A stretch of DNA of 64,000 nt from Arthrobacter sp. SX1312 (GCF_002929295.1 NZ_PJIM01000001.1:62001-126000); one strand, 5' to 3'. Counted from the first letter of the stretch, positions 19,683 through 29,414 are shown. Notes: generated from the sequence alone by a model not told the origin. Made by a program: numbers and translations.

Positions 19683-21047
19683 GTGAATCCACCGTCCAGC
19701 ACCTCCCCGACCGTCGGCTTCCGCACCATCGACCTGCGCGGCCGGACCTTCTCGCCGGGCGACCTGAAGAGGGCTATGCCGCGCGCCGCCGCGGATGCCC
19801 GCTCCTCGGAAGCCGCCGTGCAGGCCATCATCGACGATGTCCGTGCCCGCGGCATCGAGACCCTCCGGGAACTCGCCCTGCGCTTCGACGGCGTCGAGCA
19901 GGAGCACCCGCGGGTGCCGGCCGAAGTCGTGGACGCCGCCCTCGCCGGCCTGGACGACGACGTCCGGGCCGCGCTCGAGGAGGCCATCCGGCGGGCGCGC
20001 GTCTTCGCCCGGGCCCAGGTGCCGGACGACGTGGACGTGCAGGTGGCGCCCGGAGCGCACCTGACGCACAAGTGGATCCCCGTGGACCGGGTCGGCCTCT
20101 ACGTGCCCGGCGGGCTCGCCGTCTACCCGTCCTCCGTGGTCATGAACGTGGTGCCCGCGCAGGCCGCCGGCGTCGGATCGATCGCCCTCGCCTCGCCCCC
20201 GCAGAAGGAGTTCGGCGGCTGGCCGCACCCCGTGATCCTCGCCGCCGCCGCCATGCTCGGTATCACCGAGGTGTACGCCATGGGCGGCGCCCAGGCCGTC
20301 GCCGCCCTCGCCTACGGGATCCGGGACCACTCGGGGACCGGCCGGGACATCGATCCCGTGGACGTCGTCACCGGGCCCGGCAACGTGTTCGTGGCCACGG
20401 CCAAGCGGCTGGTCCGCGGCCAGGTCGGCATCGACTCGGAGGCCGGCACCACGGAGATCGCCGTCCTCGCCGACGCGAGCGCCGACCCCGACCTCGTCGC
20501 CGCGGACCTCGTGAGCCAGGCCGAACACGATCCCCAGGCGGCGTCCGTCCTGGTGACGGACTCCGAGGAGCTCGCGGCCGCCGTCGTCCGGGCACTCGAG
20601 GCCCGTGCCGCCCGGACGCGCCATGCGGAGCGGGTGCGGACCGCCCTGTCCGGGCCGCAGTCCGGCGTGATCCTGGTCGACGACGTCGAGCACGGGATCG
20701 CCGTGTGCGACGCCTACGCGGCCGAGCACCTCGAGATCCAGACCATCGACGCGGCGGAGGTCGCCGGGCGCATCCGCAACGCCGGCGCCGTCTTCATCGG
20801 CGCCTACAGCCCGGTCAGCCTCGGGGACTACTGTGCGGGGTCCAACCACGTCCTGCCCACCAGCGGGACGGCCGCCTTCGCCTCCGGGCTCAACGTGACG
20901 ACCTTCCTGCGTGCCGTCCAGCTCGTGCACTACGACCGTGAGGCGCTGCGTGAGGTCGCGTCCTCGATCCTCTCGCTGGCGGAGGCCGAGAACCTCCCCG
21001 CGCACGGGGAGGCCGTCGCGGCCCGTTTCGAGGCCGGCGCATCCTGA
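19683..21047 (+). CDS. hisD: HisD, histidinol dehydrogenase
   Basis: HisD is the zinc- and NAD-dependent cytosolic enzyme that oxidises L-histidinol to L-histidine in the last two steps of histidine synthesis. The 454-residue protein has the family length. Seen: [31 protein letters not shown], the [14 protein letters not shown] nucleotide-binding stretch, [14 protein letters not shown], the SQAEHDP motif with the zinc-binding histidine, and the C-terminal [12 protein letters not shown] signature. The rest of the his operon is not in this window. It has its own leaderless promoter. Confidence 0.97.
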   Translation: MNPPSSTSPTVGFRTIDLRGRTFSPGDLKRAMPRAAADARSSEAAVQAIIDDVRARGIETLRELALRFDGVEQEHPRVPAEVVDAALAGLDDDVRAALEEAIRRARVFARAQVPDDVDVQVAPGAHLTHKWIPVDRVGLYVPGGLAVYPSSVVMNVVPAQAAGVGSIALASPPQKEFGGWPHPVILAAAAMLGITEVYAMGGAQAVAALAYGIRDHSGTGRDIDPVDVVTGPGNVFVATAKRLVRGQVGIDSEAGTTEIAVLADASADPDLVAADLVSQAEHDPQAASVLVTDSEELAAAVVRALEARAARTRHAERVRTALSGPQSGVILVDDVEHGIAVCDAYAAEHLEIQTIDAAEVAGRIRNAGAVFIGAYSPVSLGDYCAGSNHVLPTSGTAAFASGLNVTTFLRAVQLVHYDREALREVASSILSLAEAENLPAHGEAVAARFEAGAS

Positions 21048-21088
21048 TCCGCGGCCGCACCCACGCCGCACCCCCTCCTGCGGTCGGC

Positions 21089-21135
21089 CACTACATCTGG
21101 TAATTACAGTGTTGTTGTTTCACTACATGTAGTCC
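21089..21135 (+). promoter_or_regulatory. Pair of NrdR-like boxes before nrdR
   Basis: CACTACATCTGGTAA at 21089-21103 and CACTACATGTAGTCC at 21121-21135 share CACTACAT and start 32 bp apart, three helical turns. NrdR boxes in bacteria are about 16 bp and come as pairs with this spacing. Their place just upstream of nrdR suggests that NrdR represses its own gene. The second box contains the palindrome ACTACATGTAGT. Confidence 0.7.
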
Positions 21136-21186
21136 TAAACTGGTCACGGCACGTTGTTGGAACGGCCTACGGAGCGGGAGGGACCC

Positions 21187-21687
21187 ATGTACTGTCCGTA
21201 CTGCCGTAACCCCGACTCCCGCGTCGTCGACAGCCGCCTCGCGGACGACGGATCCGCGATCCGGCGCCGTCGCCAGTGCCCGCAGTGCGGCCGCCGCTTC
21301 AGCACCGTGGAGACGACGAGTCTCAGCGTGGTCAAGCGCTCCGGAGCCGGCGAACCGTTCAGCCGGTCCAAGATCATCAACGGTGTCCGCAAGGCCTGCC
21401 AGGGCCGCCCGGTGACCGAGGACGACCTCGCCCTCCTGGCGCAGGAGGTCGAGGAGAACGTCCGGGCCAGCGGCGTCGCGGAGATCGACGCGCACGAGGT
21501 GGGGCTCGCCATCCTCGAGCCGCTCCGGAAGCTCGACCAGATCGCCTACCTGCGGTTCGCCAGCGTGTACCAGGGGTTCGAGTCCCTCGAGGACTTCGAG
21601 GAGGCCATCGGCACCCTGCGCCGGCAGAACGAGGACCACGGGCAGCGCGTCCCCACCGGGATGCAGCGGCCCTTGACGGCGCACTAG
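21187..21687 (+). CDS. nrdR: NrdR, ribonucleotide reductase repressor
   Basis: NrdR is a zinc-finger, ATP-cone transcriptional repressor that senses ATP/dATP and controls ribonucleotide reductase genes. The ATG at 21187 has GGGAGGG upstream and gives 166 residues starting MYCPYC; the upstream frame from 21154 is not conserved. Zinc ligands CPYC (3-6) and CPQC (31-34) are intact. The ATP-cone domain (about 46-136) carries [16 protein letters not shown]. No ribonucleotide reductase gene lies in the window, so its other targets are elsewhere. Confidence 0.97.
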   Translation: MYCPYCRNPDSRVVDSRLADDGSAIRRRRQCPQCGRRFSTVETTSLSVVKRSGAGEPFSRSKIINGVRKACQGRPVTEDDLALLAQEVEENVRASGVAEIDAHEVGLAILEPLRKLDQIAYLRFASVYQGFESLEDFEEAIGTLRRQNEDHGQRVPTGMQRPLTAH

Positions 21688-21700
21688 CGCCCTACAGACC

Positions 21701-21740
21701 CCGGTGGTGGCTGCGGAGGGGAAGCCGACGCCACCACCGG
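21701..21740. terminator. Bidirectional hairpin between nrdR and ppgK
   Basis: CCGGTGGTGGC at 21701-21711 pairs perfectly with GCCACCACCGG at 21730-21740 across an 18-nt loop, in the gap between two converging genes. Confidence 0.6.
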
Positions 21741-21795
21741 TTCCACGTCCCTCCGTCGCCGAGGCGGGGGAGCAGGCGTCTGGGGTTCTCCGACA

Positions 21796-22608
21796 TCAGG
21801 CCTTCGGGCCGGAGAGCAGTGCGGCCTGCAGCGCCCCGCCGACGATCCCCGCCTGGTTCTTCAGCTGTGCCGGGATGATCGGGGTGCGCAGCTCCAGCGA
21901 CGGCAGGTACTCGCTGCTGCGCTTCGAGATGCCCCCGCCCACGATGAACAGTTCGGGGGAGAAGAGGAACTCCACGTGCGAGAAGTAGCGCTGGAGGCGG
22001 ACGGCGTACTCGTCCCAGTCGATGCCGTCCCGCTCACGGGCGACGGCGGACGCCTTCGTCTCGGCGTCGTGCCCGTCGATCTCGAGGTGGCCGAGCTCCG
22101 CGTTCGGCACCAGCTTCCCGTCGAAGATGAACGCCGAACCGATACCCGTACCCAGGGTGATCACGAGGACCGTGCCCATCCTGCCCTTGCCGGCCCCGTA
22201 GCGGACCTCCGCGAGACCGGCGGCGTCGGCGTCGTTGATCACGTGGACCTCCCGGCCGAGGACCTTGCTGAAGAGGCCGTCGACGTCGGTGTCGACCCAG
22301 CTCTTGTCCACGTTCGCCGCGGACCGGGCGATGCCGTGCTGGATGATGGCGGGGAAGGTGACGCCCACCGGGACGTCGGCAGCAGGGCCTTCGGGCCGGG
22401 AGGAGAGCTCCGCGACGATCTGGGCGACCACCTCGGCGACGGCCTCGGGCGTCGACGGCTTCGGCGTCGGGATCCGGTACCGTTCGCCGACGATCACACC
22501 CTTCTCGAGGTCGACGATGCCGCCCTTGATGCCCGTGCCGCCGATGTCCACGCCGATGACCGTGGCGGGGAGCTTCTTCGATTTCTTCTTCTCGGTGTCC
22601 TTGGGCAT
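21796..22608 (-). CDS. ppgK: Polyphosphate glucokinase (ROK family)
   Basis: This actinobacterial kinase phosphorylates glucose using inorganic polyphosphate or ATP. I chose the ATG at 22608, which gives 270 residues starting MPKDTEKKKSKKLPATVIGVD; the frame stays open to 22659 with no better start. Seen: the phosphate-1 loop VIGVDIGGTGIKGGIVD, the Asp-containing INDADAAGLAE, TLGTGIGSAFIFDG, and NAELGHLEI. The lysine-rich N-terminus may help bind polyphosphate, which is my inference. It is followed, in transcription order, by the nrdR-facing terminator. Confidence 0.93.
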   Translation of the reverse strand: MPKDTEKKKSKKLPATVIGVDIGGTGIKGGIVDLEKGVIVGERYRIPTPKPSTPEAVAEVVAQIVAELSSRPEGPAADVPVGVTFPAIIQHGIARSAANVDKSWVDTDVDGLFSKVLGREVHVINDADAAGLAEVRYGAGKGRMGTVLVITLGTGIGSAFIFDGKLVPNAELGHLEIDGHDAETKASAVARERDGIDWDEYAVRLQRYFSHVEFLFSPELFIVGGGISKRSSEYLPSLELRTPIIPAQLKNQAGIVGGALQAALLSGPKA

Positions 22609-22699
22609 GACTCTCTCTCGACGGATGGGTTGAGGCGTCGTCCGGCGCGTGCCGGACATGGTCGTGGTGCAGCGTGCGGAGTGGACCGCCGAGGCGGTA

Positions 22700-23578
22700 C
22701 TACGGGAGGGTCAGGACCTCGGCGCCGCGATCGGTGACCAGGAGAGTGTGCTCGAACTGCGCCGTCCTCTTCCGGTCCTTCGTCACGACGGTCCAGTCGT
22801 CCGCCCACATGGTCCAGTCGACGGTCCCGAGCGTGAGCATCGGTTCGATCGTGAAGACCATCCCCGGCTCGATCACGCGGTTGTACGCCGGGGCGGCGTC
22901 GTAGTGCGGGATGATCAGCCCGGTGTGGAACGCCTCGCCCACGCCGTGCCCGGTGAAGTCACGGACAACACCATAACCGAAGCGCTTCGCATAGGACTCG
23001 ATGGTGCGGCCGATGACGTTGATCTCGCGGCCCGGTGCGACCGCGCGGATGGCGCGGTTGAGGGATTCCTGCGTGCGCTCGACGAGCAGGCGGGACTCCT
23101 CGTCGACGTCGCCGATGCAGAAGGTGTAGTTCGTGTCGCCGTGCACGCCGTCCTTGAAGGCCGTGATGTCGATGTTCAGGATGTCCCCGTCCTCGATCAC
23201 GGTGGAGTCCGGGATGCCGTGGCAGATGACCTCGTTCAGTGACGAGCACAGCGACTTGGGGAACCCCCGGTACCCGAGCGTCGAGGGATAGGCGCCGTGG
23301 TCGAGCAGGAATTCGTGGCCGACCCGGTCGAGCTCGTCGGTGGTCACGCCCGGCTTCGCGTGGTTGCCGACCTCGACGATGGCCTGGGCGGCGATCCTGC
23401 CGGCCACACGGATCTTCTCGATCGTCTCCGGCGTCTTCACCTCGGATCCGGTGAAGGGGGCGGGCGCCTTGCGGCCCACGTACTCCGGGCGTGCGATACC
23501 CCGGGGAACGGGGCGCTGGGGCGAGATGGCGCCGGGCGTCAAAGTCCCAAGGGGCGCGGCGGCGGAAGTCTGGGGCAT
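22700..23578 (-). CDS. map: Type I methionine aminopeptidase
   Basis: Removes the initiator methionine from nascent proteins. The 292-residue protein has an N-terminal extension of about 40 residues with [14 protein letters not shown], typical of the longer actinobacterial MAP. Metal ligands can be read in order: [10 protein letters not shown] and HGDTNYTF (two Asp), [10 protein letters not shown] (His), FTIEPML (Glu) and the C-terminal QFEHTLLVT (Glu). The start ATG at 23578 lies six bases after TAGAAT (minus strand, 23590-23585), so the mRNA is probably leaderless. Confidence 0.96.
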   Translation of the reverse strand: MPQTSAAAPLGTLTPGAISPQRPVPRGIARPEYVGRKAPAPFTGSEVKTPETIEKIRVAGRIAAQAIVEVGNHAKPGVTTDELDRVGHEFLLDHGAYPSTLGYRGFPKSLCSSLNEVICHGIPDSTVIEDGDILNIDITAFKDGVHGDTNYTFCIGDVDEESRLLVERTQESLNRAIRAVAPGREINVIGRTIESYAKRFGYGVVRDFTGHGVGEAFHTGLIIPHYDAAPAYNRVIEPGMVFTIEPMLTLGTVDWTMWADDWTVVTKDRKRTAQFEHTLLVTDRGAEVLTLP

Positions 23579-23584
23579 ACCCTG

Positions 23585-23590
23585 ATTCTA
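23585..23590 (-). promoter_or_regulatory. Leaderless promoter hexamer of map
   Basis: On the minus strand TAGAAT is followed by six bases and the map ATG at 23578. The sequence just upstream (TATAGAAT) is a good -10 region. Confidence 0.55.
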
Positions 23591-23675
23591 TAGCGGGCGC
23601 TGGTCGGCGGCCGAAAAGGCGCTGCCGGACCGGCCGGCGGACACCACGTTCCGCGCCCGGATCGAGGAGGTCGAC

Positions 23676-23840
23676 ATGACGGAGTACTGGTTCAACGTGC
23701 GCACGCACGAGATCGAGGAGGACCGGCAGTCGGACTGGTCGCAGCTCATCGGACCGTATGCGACCAGGGCCGAGGCCGAGAAGGCCCTCGAGAAGGTCCA
23801 GCAGCGCAACGAGGCCTGGGACCGGGACGACGACGCGTAG
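23676..23840 (+). CDS. Small SPOR-like protein, 54 residues
   Basis: An ATG with GAGGAGG five bases upstream opens a 54-residue protein: MTEYWFNVRTHEIEE at the start, a central DWSQLIGPYATRAEAEKALEK and an acidic C-terminus. The pattern 'FNV...GPYATRAEAEKAL' is that of SPOR-like single-domain proteins; similar short proteins are common next to map or panB in Arthrobacter relatives. There is no signal peptide or membrane segment. It is divergent from map and converges on panB with a 17-bp gap. Function unknown. Confidence 0.8.
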   Translation: MTEYWFNVRTHEIEEDRQSDWSQLIGPYATRAEAEKALEKVQQRNEAWDRDDDA

Positions 23841-23857
23841 GCCCCCGGGCAGTACAG

Positions 23858-24727
23858 CTAGAACGAATGCTCGGGGCCGGGGAACGTGCCGGCCCGGACG
23901 TCGTCCGCGTAGGCGCGGGCGGCATCCGTGAGGACCGTCCGGACGTCCGCATACTGCTTGACGAATCTCGCCTGCCGGCCGCCGCGCAGCCCCGCCATGT
24001 CCTGCCACACCAGCACCTGGCCCGTCGTGCCCGGGCCGGCCCCGATGCCGATCGTCGGTACGCGCACGGCGGCCTCGACGGCGTCCGCGGTCCTGCTGGG
24101 CACCATCTCCATGAGGATGCAGAAGGCCCCGGCGTCGGCGAGGGCGACGGCATCGTCGACGATGCGCTGCGACGCGTCCCCGCGCCCCTGGACCCGGTAC
24201 CCGCCGAGCGCGTGCTCGCTCTGCGGCGTGAAGCCGATGTGCGCCATGACCGGGATGCCGGCGCGCACGAGCGCCCGGACCGTCCCGGCGTACTCGGCGC
24301 CACCCTCCATCTTCACGGCGTGCACCAGGCCCTCCTTCAGGAGGCGGACAGAGGACTCGACGGCCTGCTGGGGGGACACCTCGTAGCTGCCGAAGGGCAG
24401 GTCGGCGACGACGAGGGCCCGCCGGGCCGCCGTGCTCACCGCCCGGCTGAAGAGGATCATCTCGTCCAGCGTGATGGGCAGCGTCGTGGCGTGTCCGAGG
24501 ACGTTGTTGGCGGCCGAATCGCCGATGAGGAGCACCTCGATGCCGGCCTCGTCGAACACCTGCGCCGCGTACTGGTCGTACGCCGTCAGCATCGCGAACC
24601 GCGTGCCGTTCTCCTTGGCCTGCTGCAGGTGGTGGATGCGGATGCGGCCGGTCGGGCTGGCTGCGGGCGGGGCCGGCGTCGTGCCTGCGCCCGCTCCGTA
24701 GGGGGCGGGCAATTCGGCGGAAGTCAT
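23858..24727 (-). CDS. panB: PanB, 3-methyl-2-oxobutanoate hydroxymethyltransferase
   Basis: PanB makes ketopantoate from alpha-ketoisovalerate and methylene-tetrahydrofolate in pantothenate and coenzyme A synthesis. The 289-residue protein has a disordered N-terminus of about 27 residues, then MLTAYDQYAAQVFDEAGI, LLIGDSAANNVLGH, VVADLPFGSYEVSP (Mg-binding Asp), KMEGG, PVMAHIGFTPQ and the catalytic-Glu region FCILMEMVP. The ATG lies exactly six bases after TAGTCT (minus strand, 24739-24734), so it is probably leaderless. panC and panD are not in the window. Confidence 0.96.
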   Translation of the reverse strand: MTSAELPAPYGAGAGTTPAPPAASPTGRIRIHHLQQAKENGTRFAMLTAYDQYAAQVFDEAGIEVLLIGDSAANNVLGHATTLPITLDEMILFSRAVSTAARRALVVADLPFGSYEVSPQQAVESSVRLLKEGLVHAVKMEGGAEYAGTVRALVRAGIPVMAHIGFTPQSEHALGGYRVQGRGDASQRIVDDAVALADAGAFCILMEMVPSRTADAVEAAVRVPTIGIGAGPGTTGQVLVWQDMAGLRGGRQARFVKQYADVRTVLTDAARAYADDVRAGTFPGPEHSF

Positions 24728-24733
24728 GACACG

Positions 24734-24739
24734 AGACTA
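24734..24739 (-). promoter_or_regulatory. Leaderless promoter hexamer of panB
   Basis: TAGTCT on the minus strand ends six bases before the panB ATG at 24727. The 279-bp gap between panB and glnA2 must also hold the glnA2 promoter; TAGAGT at about 24863 is a candidate, but I could not fix it. Confidence 0.55.
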
Positions 24740-25006
24740 TCGGACGGCGCTGCGCCGTCCCGGGGCCGCTCGAGGCGGGCCGCCCGTCGTAACCGGCCGT
24801 TAACACGGGCGCGCGAGAATGGCGAGGCGCGGCCGCGCGTGTTCCGGGCCCGCGGATCAGTAGAGTGATGACGGCGCCTCACGCGCGCCCCGGACGGCCC
24901 TGAGCCGTGCGGGCGGCCCGCGGCGCCGGAGCAGGGCGTCCCGGGCAGGTACTGCCTGCCGACCCGACCGAGCGGTCCGGGCATCGATTCGAGGAATGAG
25001 GTTGTC

Positions 25007-26347
25007 ATGGACCGGCAGCAGGAATTCGTACTGCGCACCATCGAGGAGCGGGACGTGCGCTACGTACGGCTGTGGTTCACCGACGTCGTCGGGTCCCTGA
25101 AGTCGGTGGCGCTCGCCCCGGCCGAGGTCGAGGGTGCGTTCGAGGAGGGCCTCGGGTTCGACGGATCCTCCATCGAGGGACTCGCGCGGGTGTACGAGTC
25201 CGACATGCTGGCCCAGCCGGACCCGTCGACCTTCCAGATCCTGCCCTGGCGCGGCGAGAAGGAGCAGACGTCCCGGATGTTCTGCGACATCCTCACCCCG
25301 GACGGCCGGCCGTCCACCGCCGACCCGCGCGGGGTCCTCAAGAAGACCCTCGCGAAGGCCGCCGACATGGGGTTCACCTGCTACACGCACCCGGAGATCG
25401 AGTTCTACCTGCTGAAGTCCGCGGAACCGGGCGCGGACGGCCAGCCCGTGCCGGTGGACCAGGCAGGCTACTTCGACCACGTGCCGGGCGGCGTGGCCCA
25501 GGATTTCCGGCGGACGGCCGTGGCGATGCTCGAGTCCGTGGGCATCTCCGTGGAGTTCAGCCACCACGAGGCGGGGCCCGGGCAGAACGAGATCGACCTG
25601 CGCTATGCCGACGCGCTGCAGACCGCGGACAACATCATGACGTTCCGCACCATCATCAAGGAGGTCGCCCTGACCTCGGGCAGCTATGCGACCTTCATGC
25701 CGAAGCCCTTCTCCGAGCATCCCGGGTCCGGGATGCACACCCACTTCTCGCTGTTCGAGGGTGACACGAACGCGTTCTACGAGGCGGGCGCCGAGTTCCA
25801 GCTGTCGAAGACCGCACGGCAGTTCATCGCCGGCATCCTCCGGCACGCCCCCGAGTTCACCGCCGTGACCAACCAGTTCGTGAACTCCTTCAAGCGGCTC
25901 TGGGGTGGCGGCGAGGCGCCGAGCTACCTGTCCTGGGGCCACAACAACCGCTCCGCCCTGGTGCGGGTGCCCCTCTACAAGCCCAACAAGGGCCAGTCCG
26001 CGCGCATCGAGTACCGTGGCATCGATTCCGCGAGCAACCCCTACCTCGCGTACTCGGTGCTCCTGGGCGCGGGCCTGAAGGGCATCGAGGAGGGCTACGA
26101 CCTGCCGCCGGCCGCCGAGGACGACGTCTGGAGCCTGACTGCCGCCGAGCGCCGCGCCATGGGACACGACCCCCTCCCCGCCAGCCTGCACGACGCCATC
26201 CGCGTCATGGAGGAGTCCGAGCTCGTCGCCGACATCCTGGGCGAGCAGGTCTTCGAGAACTTCCTGCGGAACAAGCGCGCGGAGTGGCACGACTACCGCA
26301 TCCAGGTGACACCCTACGAGCTGCGCCGGAACCTCAACATCCTGTAA
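25007..26347 (+). CDS. glnA2: GlnA2-type glutamine synthetase (type I)
   Basis: A type I glutamine synthetase of 446 residues, the length of the alpha/GlnA2 group rather than the 470-residue beta group. Seen: GFDGSSIEG (50-58), the metal and glutamate sites in EIEFYLLK and GPGQNEIDL, SGMHTHFSLFEG, and NRSALVRVP. The tyrosine adenylylation motif found in GlnA1 is absent: the matching region reads EGYDLPPAAEDDVW. The gene is followed 33 bp later by glnE, the same order as glnA2-glnE in mycobacteria. A weak GlnR-like half pair lies upstream at 24789-24804. Confidence 0.94.
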   Translation: MDRQQEFVLRTIEERDVRYVRLWFTDVVGSLKSVALAPAEVEGAFEEGLGFDGSSIEGLARVYESDMLAQPDPSTFQILPWRGEKEQTSRMFCDILTPDGRPSTADPRGVLKKTLAKAADMGFTCYTHPEIEFYLLKSAEPGADGQPVPVDQAGYFDHVPGGVAQDFRRTAVAMLESVGISVEFSHHEAGPGQNEIDLRYADALQTADNIMTFRTIIKEVALTSGSYATFMPKPFSEHPGSGMHTHFSLFEGDTNAFYEAGAEFQLSKTARQFIAGILRHAPEFTAVTNQFVNSFKRLWGGGEAPSYLSWGHNNRSALVRVPLYKPNKGQSARIEYRGIDSASNPYLAYSVLLGAGLKGIEEGYDLPPAAEDDVWSLTAAERRAMGHDPLPASLHDAIRVMEESELVADILGEQVFENFLRNKRAEWHDYRIQVTPYELRRNLNIL

Positions 26348-26368
26348 GGCCGTCCCGGAGGACATGGC

Positions 26369-26380
26369 TAGGGTTGGGGC
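26369..26380 (+). promoter_or_regulatory. Leaderless promoter hexamer of glnE
   Basis: TAGGGT at 26369-26374 lies in the 33-bp gap after glnA2, six bases before the glnE ATG. glnE may therefore be transcribed both from glnA2 and on its own. Confidence 0.5.
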
Positions 26381-29300
26381 ATGAGCCTCAACCGCAAGCT
26401 GATCAGCTACGGCTTCACGGACCTCGAGAAGAGCCGGCGTTTCCTCGACGCCCCGGAACTGCGTGGCCTCGACGACGACGACCTCTTCGCGGGTCTCGCC
26501 CTGTCCGCCAACCCGGACATGGCGCTGCAGTCCTTCGTGAGGCTCCTGGCGGTGGATCGCACGGCGGTCACGGGGGCCTTCTCTGACGAAGGCCGGCGCG
26601 GTCTCCTGTTCCGGCTGCTGGGCGCCACCGAGGCGCTCGGGGAGTTCCTCATGCGCCGCCCCGAACACCTGGACGTCGTGAGGACCAGGCCGGCGACGCC
26701 GCCGGTCGTCGCTCCCGAGGGGCTGCGCGCCGAGTTGCTCGGCTCCGTCGACGCCGATCCGGCCGCGGCCAATCCCGTCGCGGGCGTCGTCGGCGTCGAT
26801 GCGTACTGTCGGCTCCGGGTCGCCTACCGGAGGCTCCTCACGGACCTCGCCGTCCGCGACCTCGGGCACTGTGCGCCCGTCGACTACCTGCCCGTCGTCG
26901 CGCGTGAACTCGCGGACCTCGCCGCCGCCGCGCTGGAGGCGTCGCTCGCCGTCGCGCGGGCGGAACTCGGCGAGGTGTACGGGCCCGACGTCGTCGCCCG
27001 GGTCAGGCTCGCCGTGATCGCGATGGGCAAGTGCGGTGCCCGCGAACTGAACTACATCTCCGACGTCGACGTCGTCTACGTGGTGGAGGGGGAGGACCTC
27101 GACGACACGACGCTCACCCGGATCGGGACGGGACTCGCGTCCGGCATGTCCCGGGGCGTGTACTCGCCCGGTCCGGAGCCGGCCCTGTGGGAGGTGGACG
27201 CGAACCTCCGGCCGGAGGGCAAGGACGGCCAGCTCGTGCGGACGCTGCAGTCACACGTGTCCTACTACGAGCGGTGGGCCAAGACCTGGGAGTTCCAGGC
27301 CCTCCTGAAGGCCCGGGCCGCGGCAGGGGACGCCGACCTCGGCCGGCGGTACGAGGAGGCCATCGCCCCGCTCATCTGGGCGTCGTCGCAGCGGGAGGGT
27401 TTCGTCGAGGGCGTCAGGGCCATGCGCCGCCGCGTCACGGACAACATCGCGCGCGACGAGGAGGCACGCCAGCTGAAGCTCGGCCCGGGCGGCCTCCGCG
27501 ACGTCGAGTTCACCGTGCAGCTGCTGCAGCTCGTCCACGGACGGCTGGACGAGTCGCTGCGGGTCCGCGACACCGTCTCCGCCATCGCCGCCCTGAGCGC
27601 CGCCGGGTACGTGGGGCGCTCCGACGCGCTGGACCTCGACGACTCCTACCGCTACCTGCGGGTCCTCGAGCACAGGATCCAGCTCATGCAGATGCGCCGC
27701 ACCCACCTGATGCCCGAGGACGAGACGTCGCTGCGCGCCCTCGCGCGGTCCTCCGAGGGATGCATGGTGCGGGTACGTCCGAGCGCCCAGAGCCTCCACG
27801 ACAAGTGGCAGTCCACGCGGCGCCTCGTCCGGCGGCTCCACGAATCGATCTTCTACCGGCCCCTGCTCAACACCGCGGCGACGCTCCGGCCCGAGGACGT
27901 GCAGCTCACCGCGGAGGCGGCGCAGGCACGCCTCGCGGCGCTGGGCTACCAGGATCCGCGGGGCGCGATGCGCCACATCGAGGCGCTCACCGGCGGGCTC
28001 CGGCGACGCGCACTGCTGCAGCGGCAACTCCTGCCCATCCTGCTGGGCTGGTTCGCCGACGGCGTCGATCCCGACGCCGGGCTCCTCGGGTTCCGTCGGC
28101 TCAGCGAATCGCTCGGCGAGAGCCACTGGTACCTGGGCATGCTGCGCGATTCCAACGCTGCGGCGGAACGCCTCTGCGCCGTCCTGTCGAGCAGCCGGTT
28201 CATCACCGATCTGCTGGAGGTGTCCCCGGAATCGACGCAGTGGCTGGGCTCCGACGCCGAGCTCGTCCCGGAGACCTTCGAGGCCCAGTGGCACGAGATC
28301 CGGTCGAAGATGTCCAGGCACCCGGAGCCCGAGGATGCCATCCGCCTGATCCGCCTCATCCGGCGCCGCGAGCTGCTGAGGATCGCCGTCGCCGACAGTT
28401 CGGGCCTGCTGTCCCAGGCGGAGGTAGGGGAGGCGCTGTCCGACACCGACCGGGCGGCGGTCCTCGGTGCCCTGCACGTGGCCGAGAACCAGGTGTTCGC
28501 GCGCGAGGAGCAGCTCACCGACGTCGTCGTCATGGCGATGGGACGCCAGGGCGGCCGCGAGATCACGTACGGGTCCGACGCCGACGTCATCTACGTGCAC
28601 CGGCCACGACCCGGGGCGGACGAGTCCGCGGCGCAGAAGCAGGCGGAGACGATCGTCGCACGGCTGGTCGCGCTGCTCACCCAGCCCTGCAAGCCCGCCG
28701 TGCTCGCCGAACGCGTGCTGGAGATCGATGCCGCCCTCCGCCCGGAGGGCAAGCAGGGCCCGATGGTCCGCTCGATCGGCTCCTACCGCGAGTACTACCG
28801 CCGCTGGTCGCTCGTGTGGGAGGCGCAGGCGCTCCTGAGGGCCCGCCCGCTGGCGGGCGACGACGGCCTCGCCACCGAATTCCTGGACCTCATCGACCCC
28901 GTACGGTATCCCCGCGACCTCGCCGAGAGCGACGTCCGCGAGATCCGGCGCATCAAGGCGCGCGTCGAGGCGGAACGGCTACCGCGCGGGGCCGACCCCT
29001 CGCGGCACCTGAAGCTGGGGCGCGGTGCCCTCAGCGACGTCGAGTGGCTGGTGCAGCTCCTCCAGCTGCAGCACGCGCACGCTCTTCCGGCCCTGCGCGT
29101 GCAGTCCACCCTCGCCGCGCTGCAGGTGATCGAGGCCGAAGGGCTGGTCCCGGCGGAGGACGTCGCCATGCTGCGCGGCAGCTGGACCCTGGCCACCCGG
29201 ATCCGTGCGGCGAACCTCATCTGGAGCGGCCGGGGGTCCGACCTGCTGCCGTCCTCACGCCGCGACCTCGAGGCGGTGGCGCGCTGGTGCGGCTACGGTC

Positions 29301-29389
29301 CGGACAGCGGCTCCCACCTGGAGGAGGACTACCTCCGGATGACGAGGCGCAGCCGAAGCATCTTCGAGCGGCACTTCTACGGGTACTAG
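26381..29389 (+). CDS. glnE: GlnE, bifunctional glutamine synthetase adenylyltransferase/deadenylase
   Basis: GlnE adds AMP to, or removes it from, a tyrosine of glutamine synthetase in response to nitrogen status. At 1002 residues it is the usual length for actinobacteria. Two nucleotidyltransferase domains are visible, each with the paired aspartates: GKCGARELNYISDVDVVYV (about 216-234) in the N-terminal, expected deadenylylating half, and GRQGGREITYGSDADVIYV (about 720-738) in the C-terminal, expected adenylylating half. Each is followed by a helical regulatory domain with LKLGPGGLRDVEF or LKLGRGALSDVEW. It converges on glnA1, its likely substrate. Confidence 0.96.
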   Translation: MSLNRKLISYGFTDLEKSRRFLDAPELRGLDDDDLFAGLALSANPDMALQSFVRLLAVDRTAVTGAFSDEGRRGLLFRLLGATEALGEFLMRRPEHLDVVRTRPATPPVVAPEGLRAELLGSVDADPAAANPVAGVVGVDAYCRLRVAYRRLLTDLAVRDLGHCAPVDYLPVVARELADLAAAALEASLAVARAELGEVYGPDVVARVRLAVIAMGKCGARELNYISDVDVVYVVEGEDLDDTTLTRIGTGLASGMSRGVYSPGPEPALWEVDANLRPEGKDGQLVRTLQSHVSYYERWAKTWEFQALLKARAAAGDADLGRRYEEAIAPLIWASSQREGFVEGVRAMRRRVTDNIARDEEARQLKLGPGGLRDVEFTVQLLQLVHGRLDESLRVRDTVSAIAALSAAGYVGRSDALDLDDSYRYLRVLEHRIQLMQMRRTHLMPEDETSLRALARSSEGCMVRVRPSAQSLHDKWQSTRRLVRRLHESIFYRPLLNTAATLRPEDVQLTAEAAQARLAALGYQDPRGAMRHIEALTGGLRRRALLQRQLLPILLGWFADGVDPDAGLLGFRRLSESLGESHWYLGMLRDSNAAAERLCAVLSSSRFITDLLEVSPESTQWLGSDAELVPETFEAQWHEIRSKMSRHPEPEDAIRLIRLIRRRELLRIAVADSSGLLSQAEVGEALSDTDRAAVLGALHVAENQVFAREEQLTDVVVMAMGRQGGREITYGSDADVIYVHRPRPGADESAAQKQAETIVARLVALLTQPCKPAVLAERVLEIDAALRPEGKQGPMVRSIGSYREYYRRWSLVWEAQALLRARPLAGDDGLATEFLDLIDPVRYPRDLAESDVREIRRIKARVEAERLPRGADPSRHLKLGRGALSDVEWLVQLLQLQHAHALPALRVQSTLAALQVIEAEGLVPAEDVAMLRGSWTLATRIRAANLIWSGRGSDLLPSSRRDLEAVARWCGYGPDSGSHLEEDYLRMTRRSRSIFERHFYGY

Positions 29390-29414
29390 CGCTCCCGTTC
29401 CTGCTGCGGGACCG

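Noticed and set aside
24789-24804. GTAAC-N6-TTAAC before glnA2 as a GlnR box
   Set aside because: Only one pair of half-sites, one with a changed key base and no second pair; far weaker than the glnA1 element.
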